DNA of 64,000 bases from Bradyrhizobium sp. in8p8 (GCF_000426845.1 NZ_AUGD01000004.1:124001-188000), one strand, 5' to 3'. Shown: positions 53,804 to 63,597, numbered from the stretch's first letter. The notes: generated by a model from the sequence alone, not told the origin. Numbers and translations are program-made.

Positions 53804-54325
53804 TCACTCGGTCGCGATACTGGGGTTCATATGGTTACCATTTCCCTTCAAACAATCGCCGGAAAGGTTAACGGAAGATGAACTCTTGGTAGTGGTCAAG
53901 GCCGCGACAACCAGGGGAAGGGGCGAATAGTCGCGGGCCACCGGGATTCGCGGTATTTCGACACCCAAAATGCTGGTTTTCAGGGACTCGGCTGGGGGCA
54001 GTCGCTCCGCGTCCGCGGCATGCAGATCAACGACGAGACCGACGGTCGCATGCTCCACGAAGTCGCAGCTGCGGATGCCGAGGCCCCGGATCTCGATCAG
54101 TCCCACCAGCGGCGCGGCGGGGCGGACCTCAATTTCATGGCCGACTGTCGCCAGATGGACACGGTCATCGCCGACCAGAACGGTCCTTTCGACCAGGCCG
54201 GCGCGTCCCGCCATGATCAAATCAAACGCGAGGCGCGACTTGCCCGAGCCGGAGGGCCCGCGGATCAGCACCGCACAAGTCCCGACCATGACGGCGGAGG
54301 CGTGAACGCTGGGCCCATCGCTCAT
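53804..54325 (-). CDS. hprK: HPr kinase/phosphorylase, short alphaproteobacterial form
   Basis: A 173-residue protein lacking the N-terminal domain of Gram-positive HPrK. The P-loop GPSGSGKS is at residues 23-30, and the family signature IEIRGLGI at 77-84. The DYSPLPLVV tail and a Ser/Thr-rich C-terminus follow. It phosphorylates HPr on Ser61-equivalent, which affects carbon control and, in rhizobia, ChvG-ChvI output. The start overlaps the chvG stop (ATGA). Confidence 0.93.
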   Translation of the reverse strand: MSDGPSVHASAVMVGTCAVLIRGPSGSGKSRLAFDLIMAGRAGLVERTVLVGDDRVHLATVGHEIEVRPAAPLVGLIEIRGLGIRSCDFVEHATVGLVVDLHAADAERLPPAESLKTSILGVEIPRIPVARDYSPLPLVVAALTTTKSSSSVNLSGDCLKGNGNHMNPSIATE

Positions 54326-56118
54326 AGCGCCGGCAGCCTCACCACGAAGCGCGCGCCTGATACGGTCGGGACGCCTTCGTCATCGGGCGGGCCTGCGCGG
54401 TTCTCGGCCCAGATGCGTCCGCCATGGGCGTCGACGATCTGCTTGGAGATCGACAGGCCGAGGCCGGAGTTCTGGCCAAATCCCTGATGCGGTCGGTCGG
54501 TGTAGAAGCGCTCGAAGATGCGCTCCAGCGCGTCGTCGCGAATGCCGGGACCATCATCGTCGACCACGATCTCGATCTCGCCGCGGACCCGGCGGCAGGT
54601 GAGGCGCACCTTGCTGCCGCGTTCGGAGAACGATTGTGCGTTGGAGAGCAGGTTGGAGACGACCTGTCCGAGTCGCGAATCGTGGCCGCTCACGGCGAAG
54701 GTGTCGGTCGGGCTGCGGCCCTCGAAGCGGGTCTCGACCGCGACGTCGTGGCCGAGCTTGGTCTCGTTGGCGACCGACACCAGCGTCGTCAGCAGGCGGC
54801 GCAAATCGACCGGGACCGCATCCTGCCGCTGCAGCTCGGCATCGAGCCGGCTGGCGTCGGAGATGTCGGAGATCAGCCGGTCGAGCCGCTTGACGTCGTG
54901 TTCGATCACCTCGAGGAGGCGTGCGCGGCTGTTCTCATTGCGCGCGAGCGGCAGCGTCTCGACCGCCGAGCGCAGCGAGGTCAGCGGGTTCTTCAATTCA
55001 TGGGCGACGTCGGCGGCGAACATCTCGATCGCCTCGATGCGGCTGTAGAGCGCGCTGGTCATGTCGCGCAGCGCGCCGGAGAGATGGCCGATCTCGTCGC
55101 GGCGGCGGGTGAAATCGGGAATCTCGATGCGGGCCTTGATGCGGCGGCGGACGCGCTCGGCACTGTCGGCGAGCCGGCGCACGGGGCCCGCGATGGTGCT
55201 CGCGAGCAAGAGCGAGAGCATGATCATGACGGCGGCGGCGACACCACCGACCTTCAGGATGGCGAGGCGCTCGGCGGTGACCATCTGATCGATGTCGTCG
55301 CCTTGCGTCGACAGCATCAAGGCGCCGTGAATGGCCCGCGAGCGCAGCACGGGGACGGCGACCGAGACGATCACCTCGCCGCGCGCATTCACCCGCACCA
55401 TCGAGCGCTTCTGCCCTTGAAGCGCGTCGCCCACCTCCGCATAGCCATTGCCGTTCTCGGGCCCGAGCTCCCGATAAAGCGGCAGGTCGCCGCGATTCAG
55501 CCAGGTGCGCACTGCGACCATGCCGCGCTCGACGAAACCGGGCTTGGCGGCCGGAGGCGGCAGATCGAAGCGGAGCACGTTCTCGAGGTTTCGGCTGTCG
55601 AGCAGCAGGCTGCCGTTCGGATCGTAGATGCGGGCGCGGGTCTTGGTCGGCGAGATCAGCGTGCGCAGCACCGGCGCGACGCGCTCGGGATTGATCGGGA
55701 AGTCCAGCGGCGAATACTCGTCCGGGCCGCCATAGGTCTCGCCCGGCTTGAGGTCGAGCAGCCTGTCGGGGTCGATGGTGATGGCGTTGGTCTGCACCGT
55801 CGCGGAGGCCGCGATCGCCCCGGCGATGATCTCGGCCTGCACCAACAGGCTCTGCGCGCGCGCGTCGATCAGGCCGGCGCGGAATTGCGACAGATAGAGG
55901 ATGCTCGCAACCAGCGCCACGAGGCCGGCGAGATTGAGGGAGACGATGCGGCGGGTCAGGCTCGAGAAGGAGAGAGCGAAGAAGAACTGCCCGGCGCGCT
56001 TCAGCCAGTTCAGCGGCCGGAAGCCTGACGGCTTGTCCTCGGCAACGAGCTCCTGAACGCCGTTGGAGGTGCTATCCCCGACGCTCGGGTTGGGATCAGG
56101 CTGCGTTCGGTCAAGCAA
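54322..56118 (-). CDS. chvG: Sensor histidine kinase ChvG/ExoS
   Basis: A 598-residue inner-membrane sensor kinase. TM1 is near residues 63-84 and TM2 near 290. A periplasmic sensor of about 200 residues lies between. HAMP and the H-box VAHELKNPLTSLRSAVETL follow, then the N-box LSNAQSF and the G-box DDGPGIRDDALERIFERFY. With ChvI it controls envelope, acid and exopolysaccharide genes in rhizobia and Agrobacterium. The start is TTG at 56118 with a poor Shine-Dalgarno. Its 3' end overlaps hprK, coupling it to PTS control. Confidence 0.93.
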   Translation of the reverse strand: MLDRTQPDPNPSVGDSTSNGVQELVAEDKPSGFRPLNWLKRAGQFFFALSFSSLTRRIVSLNLAGLVALVASILYLSQFRAGLIDARAQSLLVQAEIIAGAIAASATVQTNAITIDPDRLLDLKPGETYGGPDEYSPLDFPINPERVAPVLRTLISPTKTRARIYDPNGSLLLDSRNLENVLRFDLPPPAAKPGFVERGMVAVRTWLNRGDLPLYRELGPENGNGYAEVGDALQGQKRSMVRVNARGEVIVSVAVPVLRSRAIHGALMLSTQGDDIDQMVTAERLAILKVGGVAAAVMIMLSLLLASTIAGPVRRLADSAERVRRRIKARIEIPDFTRRRDEIGHLSGALRDMTSALYSRIEAIEMFAADVAHELKNPLTSLRSAVETLPLARNENSRARLLEVIEHDVKRLDRLISDISDASRLDAELQRQDAVPVDLRRLLTTLVSVANETKLGHDVAVETRFEGRSPTDTFAVSGHDSRLGQVVSNLLSNAQSFSERGSKVRLTCRRVRGEIEIVVDDDGPGIRDDALERIFERFYTDRPHQGFGQNSGLGLSISKQIVDAHGGRIWAENRAGPPDDEGVPTVSGARFVVRLPAL

Positions 56119-56164
56119 TGCTTACGCCCGCGTTAGGACAAGTGGTCGAGAAGGTCCCCGCACC

Positions 56165-56270
56165 CTAGAGCATGATCCGGAAAAGCGTGCAGCGGTTTTC
56201 CGAACAGACCATGCTCAAACGATAACCCAAAGCGCGAGACGCTTCATCCCGTTCTCATCGCGCTTTAGAG
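56165..56270. repeat. Rhizobiales-type intergenic repeat between chvI and chvG
   Basis: The element begins TAGAGCATGATCCGGAAAAG, has CGGTTTTCCGAACAGACCAT, and ends TCATCGCGCTTTAGAG. The left part forms GAGCATG/CATGCTC and CCGGAAAA/TTTTCCG stems. I recognise this as a common repeat in Bradyrhizobiaceae (from memory; not searched). Confidence 0.6.
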
Positions 56271-56335
56271 CGATCCCGGCCCCGATGGAAATCGGGCCCG
56301 GCGATGCTCCTGGTCGTTTGTGAGGCTGCAGAGCC

Positions 56336-57037
56336 TCAGGCCTCCTTGAAACGATAGCCGACACCGTAGAGCGTCTCGATCATCTCGAACTCGTTGTCGA
56401 CCACCTTGAACTTCTTGCGCAACCGCTTGATGTGGCTGTCGATGGTGCGGTCGTCGACATAGACCTGGTCGTCATAGGCGGCGTCCATCAGCGCGTTGCG
56501 GCTCTTCACCACACCGGGACGGGTCGCGAGCGCCTGCAGGATCAGGAATTCGGTGACGGTGAGCGTCACCGGCTCGTTCTTCCAGGTGCAGGTATGCCGT
56601 TCCGGATCCATGCGCAACAGGCCGCGGTCGAGCGCCTTGGCGTCGTTCTCCTTCGGCGCAACGGTCGGATCCTTCGGCGCCGAGCGCCGCAGCACCGCCT
56701 TGACGCGTTCGACCAGGAGGCGCTGCGAGAACGGTTTGCGGATGAAGTCGTCGGCGCCCATCTTGAGGCCGAACAACTCGTCGATCTCCTCGTCCTTCGA
56801 GGTCAGGAAGATCACCGGCAGGTCGGACTTTTGCCTCAGACGGCGCAGCGTCTCCATGCCGTCCATGCGCGGCATCTTGATGTCGAGGATGGCGAGATCA
56901 GGCTGGGTGGTGCGGAAGCCGTCGAGCGCGGAGGCGCCGTCGGTGTAGGTCATGATGCGGTAGCCTTCGGCTTCCAAAGCGATCGAGACGGATGTGAGAA
57001 TGTTGCGGTCGTCGTCGACCAAAGCGATTGTGGGCAT
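56336..57037 (-). CDS. chvI: Response regulator ChvI
   Basis: A 233-residue OmpR-family regulator. The receiver domain starts [15 protein letters not shown], with phospho-acceptor Asp52 in [12 protein letters not shown] and the conserved Lys in IRKPFSQ. The winged-helix output domain has [17 protein letters not shown] and ends [12 protein letters not shown]. It pairs with ChvG. The gap to chvG is 217 bases and carries a repeat, so the two may have separate promoters. ATG at 57037. Confidence 0.94.
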   Translation of the reverse strand: MPTIALVDDDRNILTSVSIALEAEGYRIMTYTDGASALDGFRTTQPDLAILDIKMPRMDGMETLRRLRQKSDLPVIFLTSKDEEIDELFGLKMGADDFIRKPFSQRLLVERVKAVLRRSAPKDPTVAPKENDAKALDRGLLRMDPERHTCTWKNEPVTLTVTEFLILQALATRPGVVKSRNALMDAAYDDQVYVDDRTIDSHIKRLRKKFKVVDNEFEMIETLYGVGYRFKEA

Positions 57038-57277
57038 GAGCCTCTGCTTTCTGCTTTCCGTTTGGGTCGTGGCTTGAAACGGCGAGCAATCCAGTGATGC
57101 GCCGCATACATGGGTGCCGAAGTGGCGTTCGAACCTTGTCACCGAGCAATGCAAGCTGGGCTGAAGTGTGACCAAGTTCCACGAAACACGGCAGATTCGC
57201 CGCATCTCGACCCATAACCGGGCCCCCGTTTACCCGAAAAAAGGCCCCCCACGCAACCACCTGATCCGAGAAAGCCG

Positions 57278-58027
57278 ATGCAACCGACTCCCGACTTCGA
57301 CCCTGGAAAGCTAGCCAAATCGCTGCTGAGGCGGTCTCGGCAAGGCGCCCTGGCGACGCTGATGACCGGCAGCGGCGATCCCTATTGTTCCCTCGTCAAT
57401 CTCGCCAGCCACCCCGACGGCTCGCCGATCCTGCTGATCTCGCGCCTCGCTGTGCACACGAGAAACATCCTCGCGGACAGCCGGGTCTCGCTGATGCTGG
57501 ACGAGCGCGTGGCCGGCGATCCCCTGGAAGGGGCCCGGATCATGCTGGCAGGCCGGGCGGAAGAGGCGGGCGCAGACAAGGATCTGCTTCAGCGGCGGTA
57601 TCTCGCTGCCCATCCGTCGGCAGAAGGCTTTGTTTCCTTTACGGATTTTTCCTTCTTTCGGATCCGGCCGACGGGAACTCACCTGGTCGCCGGATTTGGC
57701 CGGATCGTCGATCTCAAGCCTGAGCAATTCCTGACGGATCTCACCGGCGCCGAGGACCTGCTGGCGGCAGACGAGGGCGCGGTCGAGCACATGAATGCCG
57801 ACCATCGGGACGCCATGAACCTCTATGCGACAAGGCTCCTCGGTGCGGCCTCGGGCGACTGGCGCTGCACCGGTTGTGACCCTGAAGGCCTCGATATGCA
57901 GCACGGCCAGGCGACGCTGCGGCTGGACTTCCCGGAGCGGGTCACGGACGGCACAGGGCTGCGCAAGATGCTGGTCCGCCTCGCTGGTGAGGCGCGCAAG
58001 AAGGTGGAGCAGGGCGCAACGCCTTGA
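57278..58027 (+). CDS. HugZ-family heme-binding / heme-degrading protein
   Basis: A 249-residue protein with a PNPOx-like split-barrel domain (RQGALATLMTGSGDPYCSLV, SHPDGSPILLISRLAVHTRN) and a C-terminal DUF2470-type domain (EHMNADHRDAMNLYATRLLG). It is the HugZ layout, where HugZ cleaves haem in iron acquisition. Whether this one has haem oxygenase activity is not shown. It is divergent from chvI and followed by the CHAT gene. Confidence 0.85.
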   Translation: MQPTPDFDPGKLAKSLLRRSRQGALATLMTGSGDPYCSLVNLASHPDGSPILLISRLAVHTRNILADSRVSLMLDERVAGDPLEGARIMLAGRAEEAGADKDLLQRRYLAAHPSAEGFVSFTDFSFFRIRPTGTHLVAGFGRIVDLKPEQFLTDLTGAEDLLAADEGAVEHMNADHRDAMNLYATRLLGAASGDWRCTGCDPEGLDMQHGQATLRLDFPERVTDGTGLRKMLVRLAGEARKKVEQGATP

Positions 58028-58086
58028 ACGCCGCCGCCCGTCGCAGCGACCCAAGCCGTAACCGGTCCGGTTGGCAGCGAGGAGTT

Positions 58087-60678
58087 ATGACGCATCGACG
58101 TTTGGCACTGGCGGTGGGTGTAGCACTCGCGATCGCCACCTCATGTGCCACGGCCGCTCTCGCCCAGAAGGCCAGTCCGGCCGCGCAAGGTGCGCGGATC
58201 AGCGCGCTCATGAGCGCCGGCAAATATGCGGAAGCGCTTCCGCTCGCCCAGGCCATGGTCGCGAGCCTGGAGAAGACCAACGACGGTCGCGAACTGTCCG
58301 CCGCGCTCAACAATCTCGGCCAGGTCTATGCCGGCCAGGGCCGCGACGATCTGGCCGAGCCGGTCTACAAGCGCGCCATTGCGTTGATGGAGAAGTCGCT
58401 CGGCCTCGACACGGGCTTGATCGCGCCCGAACTGAACAACCTTGCCGCACTGTATCAACGGCAAGGCCGCTTCACTGAAGCGGAGCCGCTGTTCAAGCGC
58501 GCGCTCGCCGTCAGCGAAAAGAGCCTGTCGCGCGAGCATCCCGATATAGGCCGAGCTTTGAACAATCTCGCCACGCTCCATGTGAAGCAAGAGCGTTTTG
58601 CCGACGCCGAGCCGCTGTTTCAGCGGGCGCTCGCGATCTATCATCAAGCCGCCGGGCCCGAGCATCCCGCTGTTGCAACCGTCCTGAACAACATCGGTCA
58701 GCTCAATCGCGATCTCAATCGCGACGCCAATGCCGAAGCGCCGATCAAGCGCTCGCTCGCGATTCGCGAGAAAGTGCTGGGGCCGGAGCATCCCGACGTC
58801 GCCCGCTCGCTCAACAATCTAGCCGGGCTCTACGAGCACCAGAAGCGCCATGCGGAGGCAGAGCCCCTTTACCGCCGGGCCCTGGCGATACGCGAGCATG
58901 CACTCGGAGCCGATCACCCTGACGTCGCGACCTCGACGAGCAATCTTGCTCATTTCCTGCAAGCGACGGGACGGACGGTCGACGCTTTGCCGCTCGCGCA
59001 GAAGACGCTCGGCGCGAACCGTGCGCAGCTGCCCGTCGTGTTGCCGATCCTGTTCGCTGCGCGCCAGCAATCGCTGCTGGCGAGCGACAAGGCGCTCGAT
59101 GACGCGCTCGCAGCGATCCAGCGCGGCACGCAATCCTCCGCAGCGTCTGCCGTGAACAAGCTTGCGGTGCGGCTTGCCGCCGGCACCGACCGGCTCGCCG
59201 AGCTCGTGCGCAAGGACCAGGATCTCGCGGCCGAAGCTGAAGCGCTCGACAAGGCGATCGTCGCTGCGGTGTCGAAGTCCTCGGCGCAACGCGATGTTGG
59301 GGCCGAGCAGCGCAGCCGGACGCGGATCGCTTCGATTGCGAACGAACGCGCGGCCCTGCAGAAGACGCTCGCCGTCGAGTTTCCCGAATATTCCTCGCTC
59401 TCCAATCCGCTCCCGCTGGCCGTGAAGGACATCCAGCCGTTGCTCTCGGCCGACGAGGCGATGGTGATCTATTCCGTCACCAAGGGTCAGAGCTATGTGG
59501 TCGCGATCACGCGCGAGGGTGTCGACTGGAAGGAGATCAATGTCGGAGCGGATCTGCTGGCGCAGAAGGTGTCTGCTTTTCGCAAGGGGCTCGACGTCGG
59601 CAAGGCGCGGGACAGCTCCGGAAAATCGGGACTGTTCGATCTTGCGCTGGCGCACGAGCTCTATCTCGCGCTGCTTGGCCCGGTCGAGGTGCTGACGAAG
59701 GACAAGCGTAACCTGCTGGTCGTGCCGTCGGCGGCGCTGACCGCGCTGCCGTTCCATCTGCTGGTCACGGAGAAGCCGCAGGCTCCGATCCCGGACAAGC
59801 TCGAAGGCTATCGCGATGCCACCTGGCTGCTGCGGCGTCAGGCGGTCTCGGTGCTACCGTCGGTGGTCAGCCTCAAATCCCTTCGGGCCTTTGCGCGCAG
59901 GGACCACGGCGTCAAGCCGATGACCGGTTTCGGCGATCCCGTGTTCAACCCTGCTGAAGGACCCGCCGATCGTCGTGCCGCGGGCGGCAAGATCGCCGCG
60001 CGCAGCATCGCGACGATTGCCTATGCCGAATTCTGGCGCGGTGCCGGTGTCGATCGCGCTCGACTGGCTCAGGCGTTGCCGCAACTGCCCGATACCGCCG
60101 ATGAGCTTAACGCGGTGGCGAGGGACGTCGGTGCCGCCGCGGCCGACATCCATCTCGGCCGCGAGGCCAGCGAAACGACGCTGAAGCGTGCAGCGCTTGC
60201 CCAATACGGCATCGTCTACTTTGCCACCCATGGCCTCGTTGCCGGCGACGTCAAGGGATTGGGTGAGCCCTCGCTTGCACTTTCCATTCCCGACCAGCCA
60301 ACGGAGCTCGACGACGGCCTGCTGACCGCGAGTGAGGTGGCCCAGCTCAAGCTCAACGCCGATTGGGTGGTGCTGTCCGCCTGCAACACCATCGCCGGGG
60401 ACAAACCCGGCGCGGAAGCGCTGTCGGGATTGGCGCGCTCGTTCTTCTATGCCGGCGCGCGCGCATTGCTGGTCTCGCATTGGGCGGTGGATTCCGAAGC
60501 GGCCACCCGCCTGACCACGTCGACGTTCGCGCTGCTCAAGAACGAACCAGCGATCGGGCGTGCCGAGGCCCTGCGCCGCGCGATGTTAACGTTTGTTGAT
60601 GACACCTCCTCGCCCCAGAACGCCTATCCGGCGATGTGGGCGCCATTCGCACTGATCGGCGAACGCGAGGTAAGATAA
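58087..60678 (+). CDS. Exported TPR-CHAT domain protein (caspase-like)
   Basis: An 863-residue protein with a signal peptide (about 1-27, ending AALAQ). About seven tetratricopeptide repeats with a 42-residue period follow (EPLFKRALAVSEKSL, EPLFQRALAIYHQAAG, EPLYRRALAIREHAL), like the kinesin-light-chain type. A helical region leads to a C-terminal CHAT domain near residues 540-860. The catalytic dyad His715 (YFATHGL) and Cys766 (VLSACNT) are both present, so a caspase-like protease is plausible. The target is unknown. Export is predicted, which is unusual for defence-type CHAT proteins. AGGAG lies close to the ATG at 58087. Confidence 0.85.
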   Translation: MTHRRLALAVGVALAIATSCATAALAQKASPAAQGARISALMSAGKYAEALPLAQAMVASLEKTNDGRELSAALNNLGQVYAGQGRDDLAEPVYKRAIALMEKSLGLDTGLIAPELNNLAALYQRQGRFTEAEPLFKRALAVSEKSLSREHPDIGRALNNLATLHVKQERFADAEPLFQRALAIYHQAAGPEHPAVATVLNNIGQLNRDLNRDANAEAPIKRSLAIREKVLGPEHPDVARSLNNLAGLYEHQKRHAEAEPLYRRALAIREHALGADHPDVATSTSNLAHFLQATGRTVDALPLAQKTLGANRAQLPVVLPILFAARQQSLLASDKALDDALAAIQRGTQSSAASAVNKLAVRLAAGTDRLAELVRKDQDLAAEAEALDKAIVAAVSKSSAQRDVGAEQRSRTRIASIANERAALQKTLAVEFPEYSSLSNPLPLAVKDIQPLLSADEAMVIYSVTKGQSYVVAITREGVDWKEINVGADLLAQKVSAFRKGLDVGKARDSSGKSGLFDLALAHELYLALLGPVEVLTKDKRNLLVVPSAALTALPFHLLVTEKPQAPIPDKLEGYRDATWLLRRQAVSVLPSVVSLKSLRAFARRDHGVKPMTGFGDPVFNPAEGPADRRAAGGKIAARSIATIAYAEFWRGAGVDRARLAQALPQLPDTADELNAVARDVGAAAADIHLGREASETTLKRAALAQYGIVYFATHGLVAGDVKGLGEPSLALSIPDQPTELDDGLLTASEVAQLKLNADWVVLSACNTIAGDKPGAEALSGLARSFFYAGARALLVSHWAVDSEAATRLTTSTFALLKNEPAIGRAEALRRAMLTFVDDTSSPQNAYPAMWAPFALIGEREVR

Positions 60679-60721
60679 GAAGACGCGACGAGGAATTGTG
60701 CGTCGCAATAACCAGACATAA

Positions 60722-60747
60722 CGCGCAACCACGCCTTTGGTTGCGCG
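60722..60747 (+). terminator. Hairpin downstream of the CHAT gene
   Basis: CGCGCAACC (60722-60730), loop ACGCCTTT, GGTTGCGCG (60739-60747): a perfect 9-bp stem. No U-run follows. It lies about 45 bases after the stop and could be a terminator or 3' protective hairpin. Confidence 0.45.
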
Positions 60748-60964
60748 ATCATTGTGGTTTCTGCATGCGTCTACTCAGGGCTGACATGCGCGAAGTTTGG
60801 CGTGGTCCTTGAATAAACCAAATCCTGCGGGATCAGCTTGGCAACGCCAGCGTTCATCAGTATTAGGTCGTTCAGCCGAGGCCGAATGGCCCATTCATCA
60901 CGGTGACCGCGATGGCGGCAAACTTGGTCGCGCTAAGTGTCGCGGGTTCTAGGAGGGTTTTTTC

Positions 60965-62581
60965 GTGCAAGAGACGGGCGTGCGCAACGGTGCCTTCGGC
61001 GCCGACAAATTCGGCTTAAAGAATCTCAAGCAGGTTCACTGGAATCTGGGTGCGCCGCAACTCTATCAATACTCGCTTGCTGCGGGTGAGGCGGTGCTCT
61101 CCTCGGACGGCGCGCTCTGTGCCGACACGGGCGAGTTCACCGGGCGCAGCCCGAAAGACAAGTTCACGGTGCGTGACGCCACCACCGACAAGAAGATGTG
61201 GTGGGCCGGCAACCAGTCGATCACCGCCGAGCAGTTCGAGACGCTCTATCAGGATTTCCTCAAGCACGCCGAAGGCAAGCGGCTGTTCGCGCAGGACCTC
61301 TATGGCGGCGCCGATCCGGCCTATCGGATCAAGACGCGCGTCTTCACCGAGCTCGCCTGGCACTCGCTGTTCATCCGCACGCTTCTGATCCGCCCCGAGG
61401 CAATCGAGCTGTCGACCTTCGTGCCGGAGCTCACCATCATCGACATGCCGAGCTTCCGCGCCGATCCCAAACGCCACGGCGTGCGCTCGGAGAACGTCGT
61501 CGCGATCGATTTCGCCCGCAAGATCGTCCTGATCGGCGGGTCTTATTATGCCGGCGAGATGAAGAAGTCGGTCTTCACCACGCTGAACTACTATCTGCCC
61601 GAGCGCGGCGTGATGCCGATGCACTGCTCGGCCAATGTCGGGGCCAAGGGCGACACCGCGATCTTTTTCGGCCTGTCCGGCACCGGCAAGACCACGCTGT
61701 CGGCCGACCCCAATCGCACGCTGATCGGCGACGACGAGCACGGCTGGGGCCCGAACGGCGTGTTCAATTTCGAGGGCGGCTGCTACGCCAAGTGCATCAA
61801 GCTGTCGAAGGAAGCCGAGCCGGAGATTTATGCGGCATCGACCCGCTTCGGCGCGGTGCTCGAGAACTGCGTGCTCGACGAGGACACACGCGTGGTCGAT
61901 TTCGACGACGGCTCCAAGACCGAGAACACGCGCTCGGCCTACCCGCTCGACTTCATTCCGAACGCCTCGCGCACCGGCCGTGCGCCGCAGCCCAAGAACG
62001 TGGTGATGCTCGCCGCCGACGCCTTCGGCGTGCTGCCGCCGATCGCCAAGCTCTCGCCGGCGCAGGCGATGTATCATTTCCTGTCCGGCTACACCGCCAA
62101 GGTCGCCGGCACCGAGCGCGGTCTCGGCAACGAGCCGCAGCCGGAGTTCTCCACCTGCTTCGGCTCGCCCTTCCTGCCGCTCGACCCCTCGGTCTACGGC
62201 AACATGCTGCGCGACCTCATCGCCCAGCACAATGTCGATTGCTGGCTGGTCAATACGGGGTGGACCGGCGGCAAGTACGGTGTCGGCTCGCGCATGCCGA
62301 TCAAGGTGACGCGCGCGCTGCTCACCGCAGCGCTCGACGGTTCGCTTCGCAACGTCGAATTCCGCACCGACAAGTATTTCGGCTTCGCGGTCCCCACCGC
62401 GCTGCCGGGCGTGCCTCACGAGATCCTCAACCCGGTCAATACCTGGAAGGACAAGGACGAGTTCGACAAGACCGCCCGCGCGCTGGTCGGCATGTTCCAG
62501 AAGAACTTTGCCAAGTTCGAAGCCCAGGTCGACGCGGAAGTGCGTGCGGCCGCGCCGGACGTGAAGCTGGCGGCGGAGTGA
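60965..62581 (+). CDS. pckA: Phosphoenolpyruvate carboxykinase (ATP)
   Basis: A 538-residue ATP-dependent PEPCK that makes PEP from oxaloacetate for gluconeogenesis on dicarboxylates, the main carbon source of bacteroids. The kinase-1a P-loop is [14 protein letters not shown], with [11 protein letters not shown] as kinase-2, and the metal-binding [10 protein letters not shown] and LVNTGWTGG regions are intact. Start is GTG at 60965 with an excellent AGGAGG eight bases upstream. A clear terminator follows at 62601. In Rhizobium and Agrobacterium pckA is adjacent to chvI; here two genes lie between. Confidence 0.96.
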   Translation: MQETGVRNGAFGADKFGLKNLKQVHWNLGAPQLYQYSLAAGEAVLSSDGALCADTGEFTGRSPKDKFTVRDATTDKKMWWAGNQSITAEQFETLYQDFLKHAEGKRLFAQDLYGGADPAYRIKTRVFTELAWHSLFIRTLLIRPEAIELSTFVPELTIIDMPSFRADPKRHGVRSENVVAIDFARKIVLIGGSYYAGEMKKSVFTTLNYYLPERGVMPMHCSANVGAKGDTAIFFGLSGTGKTTLSADPNRTLIGDDEHGWGPNGVFNFEGGCYAKCIKLSKEAEPEIYAASTRFGAVLENCVLDEDTRVVDFDDGSKTENTRSAYPLDFIPNASRTGRAPQPKNVVMLAADAFGVLPPIAKLSPAQAMYHFLSGYTAKVAGTERGLGNEPQPEFSTCFGSPFLPLDPSVYGNMLRDLIAQHNVDCWLVNTGWTGGKYGVGSRMPIKVTRALLTAALDGSLRNVEFRTDKYFGFAVPTALPGVPHEILNPVNTWKDKDEFDKTARALVGMFQKNFAKFEAQVDAEVRAAAPDVKLAAE

Positions 62582-62600
62582 TCGCTCTCCCTTCAATGCA

Positions 62601-62628
62601 AAGGGCGGCCGCAAGGCCGCCCTTTTTG
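62601..62628 (+). terminator. Rho-independent terminator of pckA
   Basis: AAGGGCGGCC, loop GCAA, GGCCGCCCTT, followed by TTTG. A 10-bp perfect GC-rich stem, about 20 bases after the pckA stop. It is the best canonical terminator in the window. Confidence 0.85.
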
Positions 62629-62675
62629 TTTGTCGCACAATCTTTCCGCCGTCCTTGATGAGTTCGTGGACGCAG

Positions 62676-63491
62676 CTACGCCTTGAAGTACGCGATCTGC
62701 GTCGTGGTCGCGAGCAGGCGGCCGTTCGGCGACCACAGCTCGCCATGCTGATCGCCGTAGCTCCGGTGAAAGATCTTGGCGTCCGCGGTCGCCAGCACGC
62801 GCGTGGTGTCCTCGGCGGCGAGGTTTTCGCTCGTGGTGTGGAAGTAGGTCGTCAGCGACACCGTGCCGAACGGCACCAGCTCGCGTCGCGCATGGAAGAC
62901 GCGGCCGAAGAAGGCGTCCGACATCGACATCAGCGACAGCATGTCGAGCTTGCGCGGCGTGCGGTCGCTGATCCAGAGCTTCGAATAGGTGCTGGCGGGG
63001 TCGGCCTGCCGCGGGCCGATCCGCATCTCGCCCTCGACGAAGCGGAATTCGTACTGGTTGGCCCACGCCGCCGAGATCTTCGGGAACGGCAGCGTCTGTT
63101 CGAACGGCGTCGCGTCGGGGACCTCGACCACCCGGTGCTCCCAGGACGGCCGGCGCTCGGCGAACACGGCGGTGGCGAGCGTTGCGACCTCGCCGCCGTT
63201 CTGCGACAGCTCCACGCTCCAATGCTGGCTGGAGCGGTTGGCCTTCACCAGCCGCACGTCGAGATCGAACGCTCCCTTGGCGATCGGCGCGCAGTAATTG
63301 ACGGTCATTGCCAAGGGATCGCCGGCGCGTTGCGGGTGCTCCATCAGCGCGCGCAGGATGGTCGCGGCGGTGGCGCCGCCGAACGGACCGACGAAGGCCC
63401 AGTAATCGTCGCTGGTGTGCCCCTGCCAGCTTGAGTCACCGGCGGTGATGCGGGTGGCGTCGTCGAAGGGGTGCGGGAGCTTGGAGTGCAT
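62676..63491 (-). CDS. Acyl-CoA thioesterase family protein (TesB-like double hotdog)
   Basis: A 271-residue protein with two hotdog-fold halves, as in TesB-like thioesterases. Recognisable segments are YWAFVGPFGGATAATILRAL, MTVNYCAPIAKGAFDLDV, and in the second half LMSMSDAFFGRVF and SLTTYFHTTSENL, ending ATTTQIAYFKA. It would hydrolyse acyl-CoA; the chain preference is unknown. The ATG at 63491 is used. It is convergent to pckA, with the terminator between. Confidence 0.86.
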   Translation of the reverse strand: MHSKLPHPFDDATRITAGDSSWQGHTSDDYWAFVGPFGGATAATILRALMEHPQRAGDPLAMTVNYCAPIAKGAFDLDVRLVKANRSSQHWSVELSQNGGEVATLATAVFAERRPSWEHRVVEVPDATPFEQTLPFPKISAAWANQYEFRFVEGEMRIGPRQADPASTYSKLWISDRTPRKLDMLSLMSMSDAFFGRVFHARRELVPFGTVSLTTYFHTTSENLAAEDTTRVLATADAKIFHRSYGDQHGELWSPNGRLLATTTQIAYFKA

Positions 63492-63516
63492 TGTTGGTCC
63501 TCGATGCCTCCACAGC

Positions 63517-63597
63517 CGTCATTGCCAGCGCAGCGAAGCAATCCGGGCTCTTTCCACGGAGACGGTCTGGATTGCTTCGCTGCGCTCGCAATGACGG
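63517..63597. repeat. Dispersed inverted repeat, family B, copy 2
   Basis: CGTCATTGCCAGCGCAGCGA, AGCAATCCGGGCTCTTTCCA, and the right arm GGATTGCTTCGCTGCGCTCG with CAATGACGG. It matches the copy at 3865-3951 closely and folds into a long hairpin. It lies between glgP and the thioesterase gene. Confidence 0.75.
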
